This document shows, piece by piece, positions 1 through 13,004 of a stretch of 64,000 nt of DNA. A model generated the notes under the pieces. It was not told where the DNA came from and did not search any database. It was given only the letters and a program-made list of their open reading frames with translations. Location of the stretch: NCBI RefSeq assembly GCF_001619985.1, contig NW_017264195.1, forward strand, positions 1,922,001-1,986,000, written 5' to 3'. Both the position numbers and the translations under genes were made by a program. Within the stretch, counting starts at the first letter, position 1. Each line of letters opens with the position of its first letter. Source of the stretch: Xylona heveae TC161. Taxonomy: Eukaryota > Ascomycota > Xylonomycetes > Xylonales > Xylonaceae.

Positions 1-698
1 AGAAAAAAAAATCAATACATGCGATTTCCATATTGTAGACTATGATCAAACGAAGAAGACACCATACCTAACTGGTAACCGTTCCCGCTGCCGCTGGGTA
101 CAAGGAGTTTGGTGTTCGACTCCGCTGGGGTTTCATTTATTGAAAAGCCATATTCAGCGCCCTTGTGAGAGAGAACAGACTCTCCCTTCTGCACATTCTC
201 TAGTGCGACTTCTTTGATAGAATCGATAGGTACGGAGGCGGGTGCAGTGATGTGCCAGATCTGCTTTCCAGCAAGATTGGAAGAAGAGAAAAGACGTGCA
301 GCCTTTGAAGAAGGGATAGATGCAGTAGGAACAGCTTTGAACCCCTCAGGCGCAGTGAAAACCCTTGGTGGTTGTGCAGGTTTTCTAATAGTAATTGTGA
401 GCGCATTGAAAATCATGCAGCACAACAAGCATATCACTCACACTACAGATGGGTGATTCTGGCCCTGGCTCCTCTGATTAGGACTCTCATCGCTGCTCTC
501 AGATTCTGAGGCACTGCTTTCCGAGCCAGAAGAGGAGGCAGATTCGCTTTCACTGGCGCTCTCGCTCGTGGCATCGCTCTCTCCCTCACTCACGTCGACG
601 ACTTCTTTTTCGCTCCGTGTTGGCTTTTCCTGGGCCTTGACAGCCTCAGAAGCTTTTTGCTCCTTCTTTGAAGGCTTTGATGCTTTGCTCTGAGCCAT
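1..698 (-). CDS. rpa34: DNA-directed RNA polymerase I subunit Rpa34 (5' part, runs off window)
   Basis: Rpa34 forms with Rpa49 the TFIIF-like dimer of RNA polymerase I, which transcribes rDNA in the nucleolus. Coding exons read 698-442 and 384-68. A 57-nt intron separates them (donor GTGAGT, acceptor TTAG, phase checked), and a further donor GTATGG at 67 leads out of the window. The N-terminus is Lys-rich (MAQSKASKPSKKEQKA) and is followed by a long Ser/Glu/Asp tract. After the intron comes the conserved core with KPAQPPRVFTAPEGFKAV and SSNLAGKQIWHITAPASVPI, typical of the RPA34.5 family. The ATG at 698 is the first Met in frame with the Lys-rich start. The gene is divergent from grc3, with about 210 bp between the two start codons. 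The C-terminus is not in the window. Identity rests on recognised family motifs. Confidence 0.85.
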
Positions 699-907
699 TG
701 CGATTTGAGAGCGCACAATAATAACAAAATGGACAACCGACGACACCAAAGTTTCTGAACTTTTGCACATCGGTTATTCTTTTCTCCGACATCCCTGCCG
801 AACCAGGAGAAACACCGACCAACTGCGCATATGCGGCCAAACCCGGCAGAATCTGTGATTTTTCCTCACCGCGTTTCATGAGGATGACAACATTCGAGTA
901 AATCAAG

Positions 908-1016
908 ATGCGTAAGTTTACACTCTCTTCAGATTGCTCTTTTTGAATTTTCTAATACATTCATAGCTCCTCTTAGTGCTGCGGCGGCCATAAAGGCCCG
1001 CCAACAACAAAAGTTA

Positions 1017-1052
<36 letters not shown>

Positions 1053-3798
1053 CAACAACAAAAGCAGGATCCAGCCCCTTCCAATCCGACAACAAATCTG
1101 GACAATGTAGCAAACACTTCCGGCGGTTCCAGAAAGAAGAGAAAGAGAGACACGGCCTCGAAAGCGGAAAAGCAGCCAAAATCCACGATGCGGCAAGCTC
1201 TACGAAATTTCGAATATCCGCCAGCAGAGCCGTCCGACTGGAAACCGATCCTCGCACAACAATCGCAAGTCGTCGAAACACTTGCGCAGTTAAATGGCGG
1301 AAGTGGTACACTCGACGGGCACGTGAACATGTCTGCAAATGCAAATGCAATTGCAGCCAACCCACGACAGGGTTCGTCCGACTCTGACGACGTCGAAGAC
1401 GGCGCGATCCGGCTCTGGGGGGATTCGGAAGATGAGAGTGTCATTGAATCGAGCTCTGAGAGCGAGGAGGACCGGAGGGACCAGATACCCATGTCGCGGG
1501 CGAAACTGCGCAACACTCCACTATCGACCGTGCAGCGCAAGAAAGAAAAGCTTCTTTCTGGAGAACAAACGGGCATCTTGGTTCAACTGCGCCCAGGAGA
1601 CTTTTATACAGCAATTGGGCAATACGATCTGCGAGTGCGAAAAGGCTCAGTGCGGATCCTTGGAGCGGTGCTTACTCAGGGACCGGCTACATATCGAATC
1701 TATGCACCTTCGACACATTCTCTACCGCAGATTGAGTGCATGCGCACCGCGACCATAGCCGCTGAAGTCGAGCTATACCATTGCAAACATACAATGCGGT
1801 CCCTTGGAAAGTTATCGCCCAGATTCGGTCGAATATGGACAGATCAATCTACCACGCTGGCAGGGGCAACGATCGCAGCCTGCTCCTTTACACCCGTATG
1901 TGTCTGAGCGAGCCAATATCCATATCTCGAACATCACCCACGCACACACATAAAGCTAACTAATCTCCATGTAGCTCTACACCTCCGCAGATGATCCTCT
2001 AAAACGGCCTCTCGAGCCCCTCGTCCTCAGCCCGGAATGGGAATCAGCAGTGCCCAAACTCTGCGACTCGTCAGAACGTGCTCCCGTGCTTTTAGTCTGC
2101 GGGCCAAAATCCTCTGGCAAATCAACATTCAGCCGCATACTGACAAACTTCCTATTAACTGTCCGCGGAAAGGGAACATCATCCGCCACCGCAACAACCC
2201 CAGTAGGCAACGCACCAAACGGCCGACGACGAGAAGACGGAGTCGCCCTCCTCGATCTCGACCCCGGACAGCCCGAGTTCTCCCCGCCCGGCCACGTCTC
2301 CCTCGTTCACTTACGCTCGCCCAATTTCGGCCCACCATACACTCACCCCGTCGTGCCTTCTACCAGCGGCAGTCGCATCGTGCGCGCACATAGTCTGGCC
2401 GCCAACACGCCGAGCGAAAATCCAGCCCACTACATGGCGTGCGCCATGGATCTCATCAGCCACTACTACCGCCTCCGACAAACCCACCCCACCTGCCCGA
2501 TTGTCATCAATTGCCCGGGCTGGATCCTCGGCCCCGGCGTAGACATCATGGTCGAATTCATCCAACGCTTCAACCCCACTGCCGTCGCATACATGAGCGA
2601 TTCCGGCCTCGAAGACATCACGCAACTCCTCAAAGACGCTACTGGCCGCGCACCCTTCTATCGGCTCCCCTCGCAGCCCTCCCAGCTCATCGGCCGAACT
2701 CCCAAAGAGCTCCGCATGATGCAGACCCTTTCTTATTTCCACATGGACACGCCACGGCAGGATGGTTTGACTTCCCGATGGGACTCCACCCCCCTGACCA
2801 ATATCCGCCCCTGGGTCGTCCAGTATCAGGGCCCCAACCCAGGAATCGCAGGCATATTAGTCCTCGGCGAAACCCAACCGCCTGAGCTTCTCTCAACCAT
2901 CCTCGACGGCGCCCTCGCGTCTGTCGTCGTCCTCGAACACGATGATGCCTTGCCCGGCACGTCCTACCTGCGCCGCAAACCTAAAGGTTCCTATGGCGAC
3001 CCTGACGCTTTTGACGAATACAGAGACGAAAAACCATCATCCAGGGAACCGGACGCCGAACCCGACCCCGAGTCCGAATCCGAATCCGAAATACAACGTT
3101 TCATATCCTCTACTCCCACATCCCGCCGAGATCATCCTCTAGTCTATCGCACCCAGGCAGAAAACTTACCGTACATCTCCAACGGCGCACACTGCGCGAT
3201 CCCTCCCGACCCAGAAAAATCACATACCCTCGGCCTCGCACTCGTGCGCGGCATCGACGTCCAGAATGGCGCGCTTCATCTCCTCACGCCGATCACCCCC
3301 GAGGATATTGTTCGTCATACTCGGCCTGAGCCTGATGTCCATTCTGTTCATTTTTCTTCTCATTCATCTTCGTCATCTTCTTCATCTTCTTCATCTTCAT
3401 CATCGACGCCGTTGGATAACAACGAGGACCATTCCATGGATGCAGATGCCGATGCCGACGAAAACACTCTTTCCCGCCAGCCCCCCGAAAAATCCCGCAC
3501 CGCCCGCGCATCCCGCACGCGCAGCCGTTCCGCCTCCGCAAAAGAAATCATCCTCGTCCTAGGCCGCCTCGATACGCCCGACTGGGCGTACCAAGAGGAC
3601 TACGCTGTCGCTGCGCATGCTGAAAAGAGTCGTGAGGCTGCTGCTGGTGGAGGAGGAGGAGGAGGTGACGGCGCAGTCGACGACTCCCTGCTCGACGCAT
3701 ATCATGGCCAAGTCCCCTGGATCCGAATCCTCAAGGGCAAAGAAGGGAAAGCGGCCGGTGATAAAGTCTGGCGAGTCACGCGACATTTGCGGACGTAG
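908..3798 (+). CDS. grc3: Polynucleotide 5'-hydroxyl-kinase Grc3
   Basis: Grc3 phosphorylates 5'-OH RNA ends and works with the nuclease Las1 in ITS2 removal during pre-rRNA processing; it is also linked to Pol I termination. Exons are 908-911, 967-1895 and 1975-3798, giving about 918 aa. The first coding exon is only four bases (ATGC) before a GTAAGT donor. The N-terminus has a CAG-encoded polyGln run and a basic RKKRKR stretch, a likely nuclear signal. A beta-rich domain follows (QLRPGDFYTAIGQYDLRV). The P-loop GPKSSGKS lies near residues 354-361 and LLDLDPGQPEF near 405, as in the Clp1/Grc3 kinase family. The C-terminal half carries acidic stretches, a polySer run coded near 3353-3402, and a Gly-rich tract, all insertions relative to yeast. 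It shares a short divergent promoter with rpa34. Confidence 0.93.
1015..1051 (+). repeat. (CAG)n microsatellite in grc3 coding sequence
   Basis: An interrupted CAG run encodes polyglutamine close to the Grc3 N-terminus. It stays in frame and is likely length-variable between isolates (inference). Confidence 0.9.
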
Positions 3799-4984
3799 CC
3801 TTTAGCCTTTTACCATGTTGATCATGTTTACTTGCTTTATCTTCTTTTGCTTACCTAGGTAGGCGTAGAATAGCATAGCATAGCAACACTCTGAGCGTAG
3901 GCGAAATTAACTATTGACCAAGCATAGCATTGGCAAACGGGAACAACCATATGACGAGATATAAAAAAAACGTAATATTGATGATGATGATGATGATAAT
4001 GATAAATGATTCTGATGATGATAGTAGTAATAATAACGACATCAATGCATGATGACGACAATGATACTAATGATAAAACACCTTATAAATCCTAATCCTA
4101 ATCCTAGCACTAGGTGTGCTGAAAACAGCGAACAACCCTTGCTCCCAATTTCCCCAGCGATCTGGTTGTCCCCATAAAACACCAATTGATTTGCCTCCCT
4201 AGAGTCATTTATTTCCCGACCCGATCCCGTTCGTTCCGTATCCCGGTCCAATCCCAGCGAGTTGTAATAATAGAAAACAATGATAATAATAATAATAAGA
4301 CACATCCAGACATCAAGGGGAATAGAACGAGAAAAAAGAAAGAAAGAAAAAAGTAAAAAGCGCCAGGACCCGAAATGGACAATAAAACAAAAAGAGAAAA
4401 GGGAGCTCAGCGCTCTCCATTAGAACATGTCAGACTGTACTTTAGTCTTCTTGATAATATCGCTCAGAACGCGGCAGAACGAAAACAGCAAGGCAAAATA
4501 TTCGGCAGAAAGACAGATTAGAGAGGAGCTCAGTCAGTATAGCACAAAAGGTGCTAGTCATACAGGAAACAGGGATCCTGGGGGAAAAAATGACACGCCA
4601 GATGAGCGTGTGGTCAACAAAACTGTTATAAAAAGACAGCAAAAAGAAGACTATTAGAAGGAATAAAGTAAAGGTTTCCCGGAAGGAAACTGGACTGTAT
4701 GGTATAATTGAAACCAGGGGTATAAAGTCTCGCGCAGGATATCAATATTACCAAGAGACCGAATGCGAAAAGAGAAGGAAATGTAAGAAGAAGAAGAAGA
4801 AGAAGAAGACAACAAGGAAAATCGTGATAATCGTCCGAGTTCCGACTAGGCGTGAGATCGACTTAGCCTAGGGAACAAGCACGGATGCCCCCGCAGATAT
4901 ACGAGGTGGTAACCATAAAAGGTTTTCTGAAACTCTTGCTTTAATAGCAGCGTAAAGAAAGCGCCAACCGATGTTAGAAAGGTC
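3799..4984. other. Convergent intergenic region, grc3 and lst7 3' ends
   Basis: About 1.2 kb without a supported gene. It holds the 3' flanks of two convergent genes and several simple tracts: GAT/ATG repeats near 3979-4025, AAT repeats near 4280-4300 and an AAG run at 4786-4810. The short open frames here are low-complexity or lack homology that I can see. Confidence 0.7.
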
Positions 4985-6875
4985 TTAGACAGCAATCTGA
5001 TGCCGTGGCGTAGTGTCCATAGAGGAGGGACTGGCAACTGCCGTTGCTGGTGAGCCTCGGAGGGCGAAATGAGGATGCGTATGCATCGCTACAGGAGAGT
5101 TCTGCTGGCTGCTCTCGGTAAGGCTGACGCCAGCAAGACGCTCGGCGTGGCCCTGTGCGGTCTCGCGAGCCTTTTGCGATGTGCCAGCGCCGACCCCAGC
5201 TCCGGCTCTGCCGCGATAGCTGGATCCAAGCTCGCCAACTTCACCACGAATCCCCGAGTCCATGACCGCTTCGGGAGGCGGCAGCCCACCAAAGTCTCGT
5301 CCGAGACGGGCCAGTAGTTGCACAAACTGAACGTGCAGATCGACAAAAATGTCTTCCTTACCGACTAGCTCGGCCAGGCCCTTGGCGCGTACGTCTTTTG
5401 CGCGCCGCGGATATCCATCTGGGTCGACGGAGCGGCCAGACAAAAAGGATGACACAGAGGTGACATTCTTTGAGTAGCCGCCCTCAACCGTGGTTTTTTC
5501 CCGGCTGATCTCGCGCTCCGCGGTGCGCTCGGCCATGGCAATAACTCGCGCCGCCATGGCGGCAAAGGCCTTGGTAATTTCGGGCAGAGCCCTAAACACT
5601 CGACGGCCGTCTCGACCGCCCAAGGCAAGAAACGCATAGGATCTTCGTCGTCCTCGGGCGCGAGGATCAGGAAGTCGAAAAACAAAGGCGATGGTGTAAC
5701 CTGCGATTGGGTCTCCAAAAGAGATCGGCCCCGAGGGGGTCCCGCGTGGAAGATTCTCGCAGGAGAGAGCGCGAATGCAGGATCGTCGTAGGAGAGAGTA
5801 AGCGGAAGGATCGGGCGGATGCCGTGTAGTAAGGTAGGTGAGCGTATGTGTGTGAGAACCTAGGGAAGATGTAGAGGCTTGGATTGAACTAGGTGAGGAA
5901 TCGATGCCTTCCTCGCTGTCAAAGGAATTATGACCTTCAAGATCTTCGTCACATTCAGCATGTCCGCCACATGCTAGGACGGCCTCCCGAGAGCGCAAGA
6001 CGGGACTGCCATTTTGTCCTTTGCCATCTTTTGATGGGCTCCCCGGCGCACCTTCTGGTAGCTGCTCGCTCACCTTCTTTGGTAGGCTGAGCGAGCAGTT
6101 TGCGCAGGCATCCTCGTCATGTCCGGCAAGACTAGACCGCCTGGCCGAATCGCCATCGGTATAGCCACCAACAAAGAATGGATGATTATGGATATTTGGA
6201 CTCAAGGGAGATCGAGGTGGAGACTCGGAGAACGGGAGCGAAGGAGACGAGGCAGCGGTGGTTGTAGCGGATGCGTTTGCGCCTAAGGGCGCATGTGGGT
6301 ACAGATATGGTTCAGAAGATTGCGAGTCGGTCGTTCCAGTCGTGCTGGGCGGGCCTGGCCGACGTGCGGCGATATGCGTAGGGACAGAGGAAGGACAAGA
6401 ATTCGTAGTATTTGTGGATCGTCGTGAATGTCGTCCTTCATTGCCAGTAGAGGACGAAGGGGCACCGGGATTTGATGCGAGAAGCACACTGTCGGAACCT
6501 GGAGAAGAGCTCTCTGGCGGAGAACACGTCACGCAGGATACAGGAAGAACCTGAGTACAGAGGATCGAGGTCGGACCATGCACTTCGCAGAAGTGGGCGA
6601 GAGAGAACTTGAAAGAGTTAAAACGGTTAGCTTCATCAACGTTCAAGTGTCCAGGGTTCGACAGAGGAGAACAGCTCCTGGTCCGCGTCGAGCCTTTTGC
6701 AAGGTCCCAAAAGGCGTTCAACCATAAGCCTTTCGCGCCACGGCGACGATCAAAGCCCCAATACAGCCACCCCGAAAGGAACCCGTAAAGCAACCCGTAG
6801 GCCTGGCTCTCTGCGTTTGGCCGACCCAAGGGAACATTTCCATCCGTATAGGGTGAAACTCACTATGAAGTCCAT
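4985..6875 (-). CDS. lst7: Folliculin-family protein Lst7
   Basis: Lst7 is the fungal folliculin homologue. With Lst4 it forms a GTPase-activating complex for the Gtr2 Rag GTPase at the vacuole and so signals amino acids to TORC1. I place the start at ATG 6875 (MDFI), followed by a GTGAGT donor, a 256-nt intron (6863-6608) and the main exon 6607-4985, giving 543-544 aa. Splicing joins MDFI to FSLAHFCEVHGPTSILCTQV, which is the hallmark folliculin N-terminus (the longin domain starts with a His-Phe-Cys-Glu-x-His-Gly-Pro motif). Two Cys pairs follow (VSCVTC, CANCSL), as in the family. The middle is Ser/Pro-rich and looks disordered. The core continues with IAGYTIAFVFRLPDP and RSYAFLALGG. The large exon stays open upstream to about 6829, but that reading lacks the conserved start. 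Confidence 0.88.
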
Positions 6876-9715
6876 CTCCCACGCTCGCGATTATCGTCTG
6901 CTTGAACTTGTCGCCGTCACCGGGACATGCTTGGCCCCTAGGTGCGATATGGGAATTAAAGGGGGTTCAGCTGGTGTGGTGTGGTATGCGTCGTCGGATC
7001 GTATGGCGTGTGACCGACCGACTTCCCTGCTGCCGTTTGTGCTGCTGGGATGATGACAGGGAAAATATCCTGAAATGATTCAAGTATATCGACCAAAGTA
7101 TGCTCTCAGCTGACCGGCACTGAGGAAGCAGTTGGTACTCGAGCGAGAAGAGAAGCAGGCGAGGAAACCTGGGGATGCGAGACACTTGTAGAAAACGGCA
7201 CGAGAGTAAGTGTCTGGCTTTCACAAGCGGTGAGCCGGATAGAGAGCGTGAGAGAGCCGGGGGGGATATTCGATCGACACGGGGAAGTTAGCAGGCCCGA
7301 CGGTGGCCGTCGGGTGGGTGGGCGGAAGAGGTTGTATGCGATTGGGGGCTGATTCGCCAGGTGCGTGAGCCCGTGAGAGAAAAGAGAAAGCCGTGTGAGG
7401 GTCGAGTGAGCTTGTGAGTTGAGATGAGAGAGAGGTAGGTAGAGTAGAGATAAGAAGAGGACGTGTGGCGTTGATGGTAGACGGTACCCAGTAGTACGAC
7501 CACAATACGAGAAGGTTACTTCAAGCAGCCGCAGAAACCGGGGGAAGGTGATAGCTTCCCCGATCAAAAGTTAAATTGGATAGTACGGAATAGGCGTGTA
7601 GTAGACCGATAAAAAATAATGATAATGGCGGTGATAATAGAACAAGGTAGAGATTAAGCGTTAGGAGTGATATTGATCGGCTTCATGCATCCGTGAACCG
7701 CGGGCATATATAAGTCTTATCATGCAAACGTCGATTGGGCGCCGACGGAATTAGATTACAGCAATGGCTCGATGATGGGAGGCTTTTTCGGCTGTAATTG
7801 TATACAGCTGCAAAGACGTCCGGGGGCGCTGTTTGCCTCGGGCTGCAATTCCCCGGATTCGAGCGTATTGGGGAAAGAAAAAGGAGAATAATGAAATCAG
7901 AGATCCCAGAGGTTTGGCTGATCGATTGAGTTTCCGCAGGGGGGAAGTTGTTGGAGAAGCATTGGATTCTTATCGCATCCAATGTGACGGGTTTTATCTC
8001 CCTCTTGTTTGGGACCACGAAGTGCCAATGAAATGAAAAAGAAAAGGAAAATTATTTTCTTATTTGTCTCTAGGGAAACCTTCACCAGTTGGTGCAGAAC
8101 TATGGTCTTAAAACCGCGCTTCCTTCATCCCATCACCATTCTTTTCCCCCCCCCTCCTCATTGAATTCCTTCCTGCGCTGTTACGTACTAGGTGCTCGAA
8201 CTTTGGGAACGGTCCTGCATCGGTTCACGGTTCCACTCTCGAGTCTCTTGAGCAGTGACGGCAGACAGACCCGACCGATACCCACGATACGAACATTATC
8301 AATGTTATCGCAGCCAATAGAGATTTAGTTATGAATTCGTAGATCCTCATTGAGCATCCTTTCCGCTGGGTGAGCCTTCGACGAGCGCCAGGGGAGCTAG
8401 AGTCCGCTAACGTTCGGCCTTATTAGCAAATCGAAATAACCAAAACCATGGGCTAACCTTCCCTAGACCCAACAAGGGTCTCCACCGCCACTCTGCTCGA
8501 ATTATAATTAATGTAATCAATCACATCCCCGTCATGTATTTCTCCTGAATGCAAGAATGCTGGGGACTGTCATAATGCAGTCATGAAAGAGAAAAAAATA
8601 AAAGAAAAAAGAAATGGCCCGGCCTGCATACAGGGTTATGCATGCAGTAACTAGTGTGTGCATTGCTTAGAGCGTCAAATGTGGTTTTGTGAGGAATGCC
8701 AGAAAACGGTTTGGTCTGCCGTCTAAAGGGGCGTCCGTTGCAGCTCAGGCCCCCCTTGCCTTGTGACGTCCAGTTCCCGACCAAGTACCAGACATGACGA
8801 GATACATGGACCACCAAACACGCGACCGATTACCCCGAAGCAGTCAGAAGTTGCGAGCACTGTACCTCCCAACTCTCGTGCTTTGCATCTTATGTGTCTG
8901 CTGTCGCTATCCAGACACTTCTGAAGCTAACATGGTATAGGGGGAAAAATGTCGCCGCGACATGTGAAGAGGATCTAACACGAGTAAGGGAAATTCCCAT
9001 GGGAATTGCCGTTGGAGGAACCGACTTCGGCGCCCCCAGCCGGATGCCGCTGCTTAATGGACAATGTCTCAGCTGAAACGGGGCCGTTGCTCTGCCGGCT
9101 GACGGAAAGCATGTCGAAAATCGATAAGCCCCAAGGTACCTTCGCTTTGGCTTCGTTCTAGAAAAGACACCCCCTTCCTTGGTTTACGTCCTCCGCCATG
9201 AGTTTCCCTTTAGCCCGGATCCACCTGAGCAACCGAGGGGCATCAGTAGCTAGAACGGAAAGCTTTGCCAATCTCTCCTGATTGGGAGAAGCTGCTTTGT
9301 CGACATCGGTTTTCGATTAGTTAATCTCCTGTGCCGTTTGCTCTCGTTGTGCTTCAAACAAGTTGACAGCCATCTCGAGGTTGTTTGCATATTCAAAGCA
9401 GTCATGACTCAAAGTAAACCGTCTTCAATTGGTTGACAGATCATTGGATAAAAGATGCATTGAAACACTTTGAACCAAATTAAGGACATTGTTCCGCGAC
9501 AGCGAAACAAGAAGGCGCCGGAGCCCACCTTGGGCACGACATAAAATCTGGAACCCAAATTTGGCACGGGAGCACACGAGCAAATATTTTCTCGCGGCGA
9601 TCAAATTCCGTGGTCCCGCGCGGTCACGTAAGAGATCGATGCCCCTCCGTGCACTAAATGCTAGCCCCGCATCGTCGACCAGATACCGTTGTCCTGTGAA
9701 CACAGGACCCTGAAC
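6876..9715. other. Long intergenic region upstream of lst7
   Basis: About 2.8 kb with no gene I can support. The stretch 7100-7560 is purine-rich on the plus strand (GAGAG tracts), as expected for the CT-rich leader of the minus-strand gene lst7. The open frames at 7106-7567, 7683-8018, 8581-8817 and 9425-9713 show no recognisable family and no convincing splice structure. Confidence 0.6.
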
Positions 9716-11170
9716 TTACCTTTCTTGGATCTCATCCCCGCTCTCACCAGGAACAGGACTGCCGGCCTCTTCGTCTCCATTGTCAACAACATCGTCGTTG
9801 ACAAGCTCTTCGTCCAGGCGCACAGCTTCATGGAGAAAATTGTATCCTACCAAGTCATTGATCAGTACCGGAGGCCATTTGACCTCATTCAGGCTTTTCA
9901 CCGCTCCTTTGGCAATCAACATGCTCTCGGCCGTGTTAAACCAGATGTATGGATCGATGGGCAGGTGCTCGAGCATCATCGACAGGATCTGCGGTGAGCC
10001 AGGGACTCCCGTAAGGGCTTCGGCTGTTGGCTTTCTCATTTCGTCGCCGTCTCCACCAGTTGCGGTCTCGGTAGCACCATGGTTTTCTGCCTTTACTCGC
10101 TGAAAGAGATCCAGTTGCGCCACTAGCTTCCCCCCTCCCGGTTTTGCTGCCTCATCAATTCTCCGCACAAATTCTGCAAGCGCTCGTCGTCGCCCCACAT
10201 AGGAATCCGCCTCGAGGATGTGTAGAACCTCCTCAAGACCCCCAAGCGCAAACAGCACAGCCACTTCCCGACGTGTGCCCGGCTGCATTGTCCAACGCCT
10301 CAGTGTACGTTCAATGGTCCCCGCGTAGGTTGGCGGCCGCAACTTTCTGCTGAAAATCTGAAAGAGTAACCTGCACATTTCGTGAGCCTTTAGGAGCGTA
10401 GCTGGTGAGTAAGCATCCATGATCTGAGCCTCCAGCGAGGTCGGCGGCCTCCAGGCTTGACCATTCCGAAATAAATCTGTGCAGTGATCTCTATACGCCA
10501 CGCTGTAACTTTCGAAAAAGTGGAGCAGAGGAAGAAGCCTCGGTATCATTCGCTCCTGCATGCGGCGTCGGCGAGATTCGAAGCGTATCAATTTCCTTTC
10601 TCGACTCAGACCAAATATTTCGCGGGTTATGAATCCGGCAAGATTAGACGCCAATCTTTTGACAACTGCGTGGTGGTGGGCAAGGCCACGCAGATATGAC
10701 ATTTCAAGAGGTATTGACGTGGGCGAGTAGGTCTCAAAGATATAAGGAGGCAATTCATGCTTGATATGGTGACGAGCTAGGGGCGTTTCATTTGCTGCAA
10801 CAAGATTTGAAAATCTTCGAGATAAGAGCCGGACTGTCATGAGATCTGCAAAAGAAAGACTGTACAGAATCATGAGCTGCAGCTCCGTCGGTAGAGCCAA
10901 AAATCTCTCGGCAAAAGTAATTTGACTAAGGTATATAATTGAGCAAAGCACGTCACAAAACCGGCCAGAAAGTCAAATTTACCTCGCATTAGATCCGTTC
11001 TCGTTGATTTCCGTCTCCGTTTTGCTCGTCCGCCGAACACCCGTGAGAATAACTGGTAGACTCGCATGCCGTTGCTTCTGAACGTTGCTGTTTTGGATCT
11101 GAACCTCCTCGTTTTCTATGTTCCAAGGTCCGCCGCTCGCCCGGCGGAATCTCAGCGCAATTCTCTTCAT
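9716..11170 (-). CDS. F-box domain protein
   Basis: F-box proteins are substrate receptors of SCF (Skp1-cullin) ubiquitin ligases. Exons are 11170-10983 and 10925-9716, with a 57-nt GTAAAT...TTAG intron, giving about 465 aa. The F-box begins just after the splice, near residues 68-110 (RFLALPTELQLMILYSLSFA, then DLMTVRLLSRRFSNLVAAN), with the usual LPxEL...L pattern. The rest is a helical, Arg-rich region with ERMIPRLLPLLHFFESY and a C-terminal segment MMLEHLPIDPYIWFNTAESM. This looks like the fungal F-box family that lacks obvious WD or LRR repeats; the substrate is unknown. The first-exon ATG (MKRIALRF) is the only ATG in phase with the F-box frame. A GTAAGT directly overlaps the stop codon, so a further 3' exon is possible, but I found no good one. 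Confidence 0.75.
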
Positions 11171-13004
11171 ATTTGAAAACCTTTGCAATCAAGATTGCCG
11201 ACTCGCATTCAATGGGAAATGTAAAACAAAATCATGGCAAAACATCATTCCATCATCTACAGCTTCTCGATCCGCCTGCACAAAACACGTATCAAATTCA
11301 GCCAGATGGACCAGATTGAACAAGATAATAATTCAAGTCAAGAAGATAATATAATCAATTGCCTCATTGCCACGAGATGCACAAAGGGGTGTATCGGGAC
11401 TGCGCATGTGATCAGGAAACTGTCAAAAGGCTTAGGCGGCTCTAGAGACGAGCCCATCTTGGCAGGGCAGCAGTTTCTCCAGCCCCAGATGGTCATCTCA
11501 TCTTACTCCAGGAGCCCTCCGATTCTGGGAACTCCTCGACGTACTCGCACCCCGCCCTTTCTAATGCGTGGTGCACATGATATACAGTCTGTCCTTGACT
11601 TGGGCATGGTGAGTTCTCTATGGATAATGTAATGGGCTTAGGGGAGCAGTTAGAGTTCAGCCATTGGCATGAATGCACATATGAGGTGACTGTATTAGGA
11701 CTGGCTGCCTCCTCCTAGGCTTGGAGAATATTGTGGTAGCGGTCTGGAGGATAGAAGTTGGGGGATTGATGTTGTGCGACACCGCGGGACCACGGCCTTC
11801 GCTTCCCCGCATATAGTCATGGAGAGCGAGCATGGCTGCCACTTGGCGCAAACCTCGCTTCCCCATACCAATCATTAAGCCAGCACAGGATTCATGATAG
11901 AGAAGCCCGGCGGGAAACGTTATCGATCGTAATAGAAGGCAAATATGAGACATGCCCCGACCGAAATTTTGATTTGATGGACCTTACGTAGTAGCCTTGT
12001 GTTCACACTAGCGTATCCAAACTTTGCCGCTGAACTGCGGCGCAATTGACTCGTCGAGAGACTAGATCTGCGTGTATGATATTCCCCGGGACCTGTCAGC
12101 TTTGACATTGCCCCTTGCATAACCTGCCGGTACTCTTTCACCAAGGGCGCTTTATGCGGGGCCATCTCCGCTTGCGCTAGAGGGACATTCCCAACGGCCA
12201 AGGTAAGGGACCATATCACTGATGCCAGTCCTTTTGAACAGAGAAAATATATTCAAAAGTATAGGCACAACGTGATACATGTAATCCTGCCAGTGTACGA
12301 GAACGTTGGTCTGAAAAGTCAGAATGATAGGTGTGTAGCGGCTCCAATGACAAAACATGTACTGGCAGTTTCTTGGGTTGAGTTGTTTGAATAGATGCAA
12401 CCGAGTGGAGCAGCCCAAGACTGCAATTGAAATTGCTATGACTTCAATCAGGAAGCGTGACGCGATCAAATAAATCTAATAATCATAGGACTGTTGTTTA
12501 GTTGTAAAAAAATTCTTGCGCTGTTTTCAAATACTTATGTAACCTCTGACCGCGTGAGCCCTTCCATCAACCCAACAAATGCGCCCAACCTCGCAGCGAC
12601 CAATTCAATTGAAGTTCTGTATCCCTTTCACATGGAAGTGCGAATGGGATGATTGTCGATCAAATGAAGATAGGGTGACTAATGATCCCTGGTCCGGTAT
12701 TGATGCGTTATTTTCGATCATCTATGACACCATATCAATTGTTCATCCTTTGAAGATTCGCTCTATATAGTCCTGTTTTCGTTAAGCTCCATGATAACCA
12801 TTCGGAGGCTCATTACGGGGGTATCAAGAGCAAGTCGTCGAAACCGAACTTGATGAATGACGTTGATAAGTTCGCTCAAACATTTTAAGGGTGCCCAAAG
12901 GGGACCATTTAGGGAAACGGTGAATTTTGAATATTAAATTCTGAACATCTTTGATGGGTATATGTTGTCTTCGGTCGCTAGCTCTAATAATGCGGAAGAT
13001 GATG
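11171..13004. other. Intergenic region with only weak open frames
   Basis: About 1.8 kb between two minus-strand genes. It contains several 80-130 codon open frames (11234-11632 plus; 11657-11953, 11920-12219 and 12152-12469 minus). None shows a known motif, a coherent splice chain or a convincing start. It may be a decayed gene or plain spacer; I see nothing decisive. Confidence 0.5.

Noticed and set aside
929-1576. Open frame of 215 codons antisense to grc3
   Set aside because: Its Cys/Leu-rich composition is the reverse complement of the CAG array and acidic codons of grc3; no independent support.
4985-6829. lst7 as a single-exon 614-residue protein
   Set aside because: That start omits the conserved MDFI/LAHFCE junction, which is restored exactly by the 6863-6608 intron.
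10870-11067. Alternative first exon frame for the first F-box gene (MRVYQLFSRVF...)
   Set aside because: Its phase at the 10983 donor does not match the F-box frame.
11657-12469. Chain of three minus-strand open frames that might be an unknown spliced gene
   Set aside because: No consistent donor/acceptor phase chain and no recognisable motif; left as spacer with low confidence.
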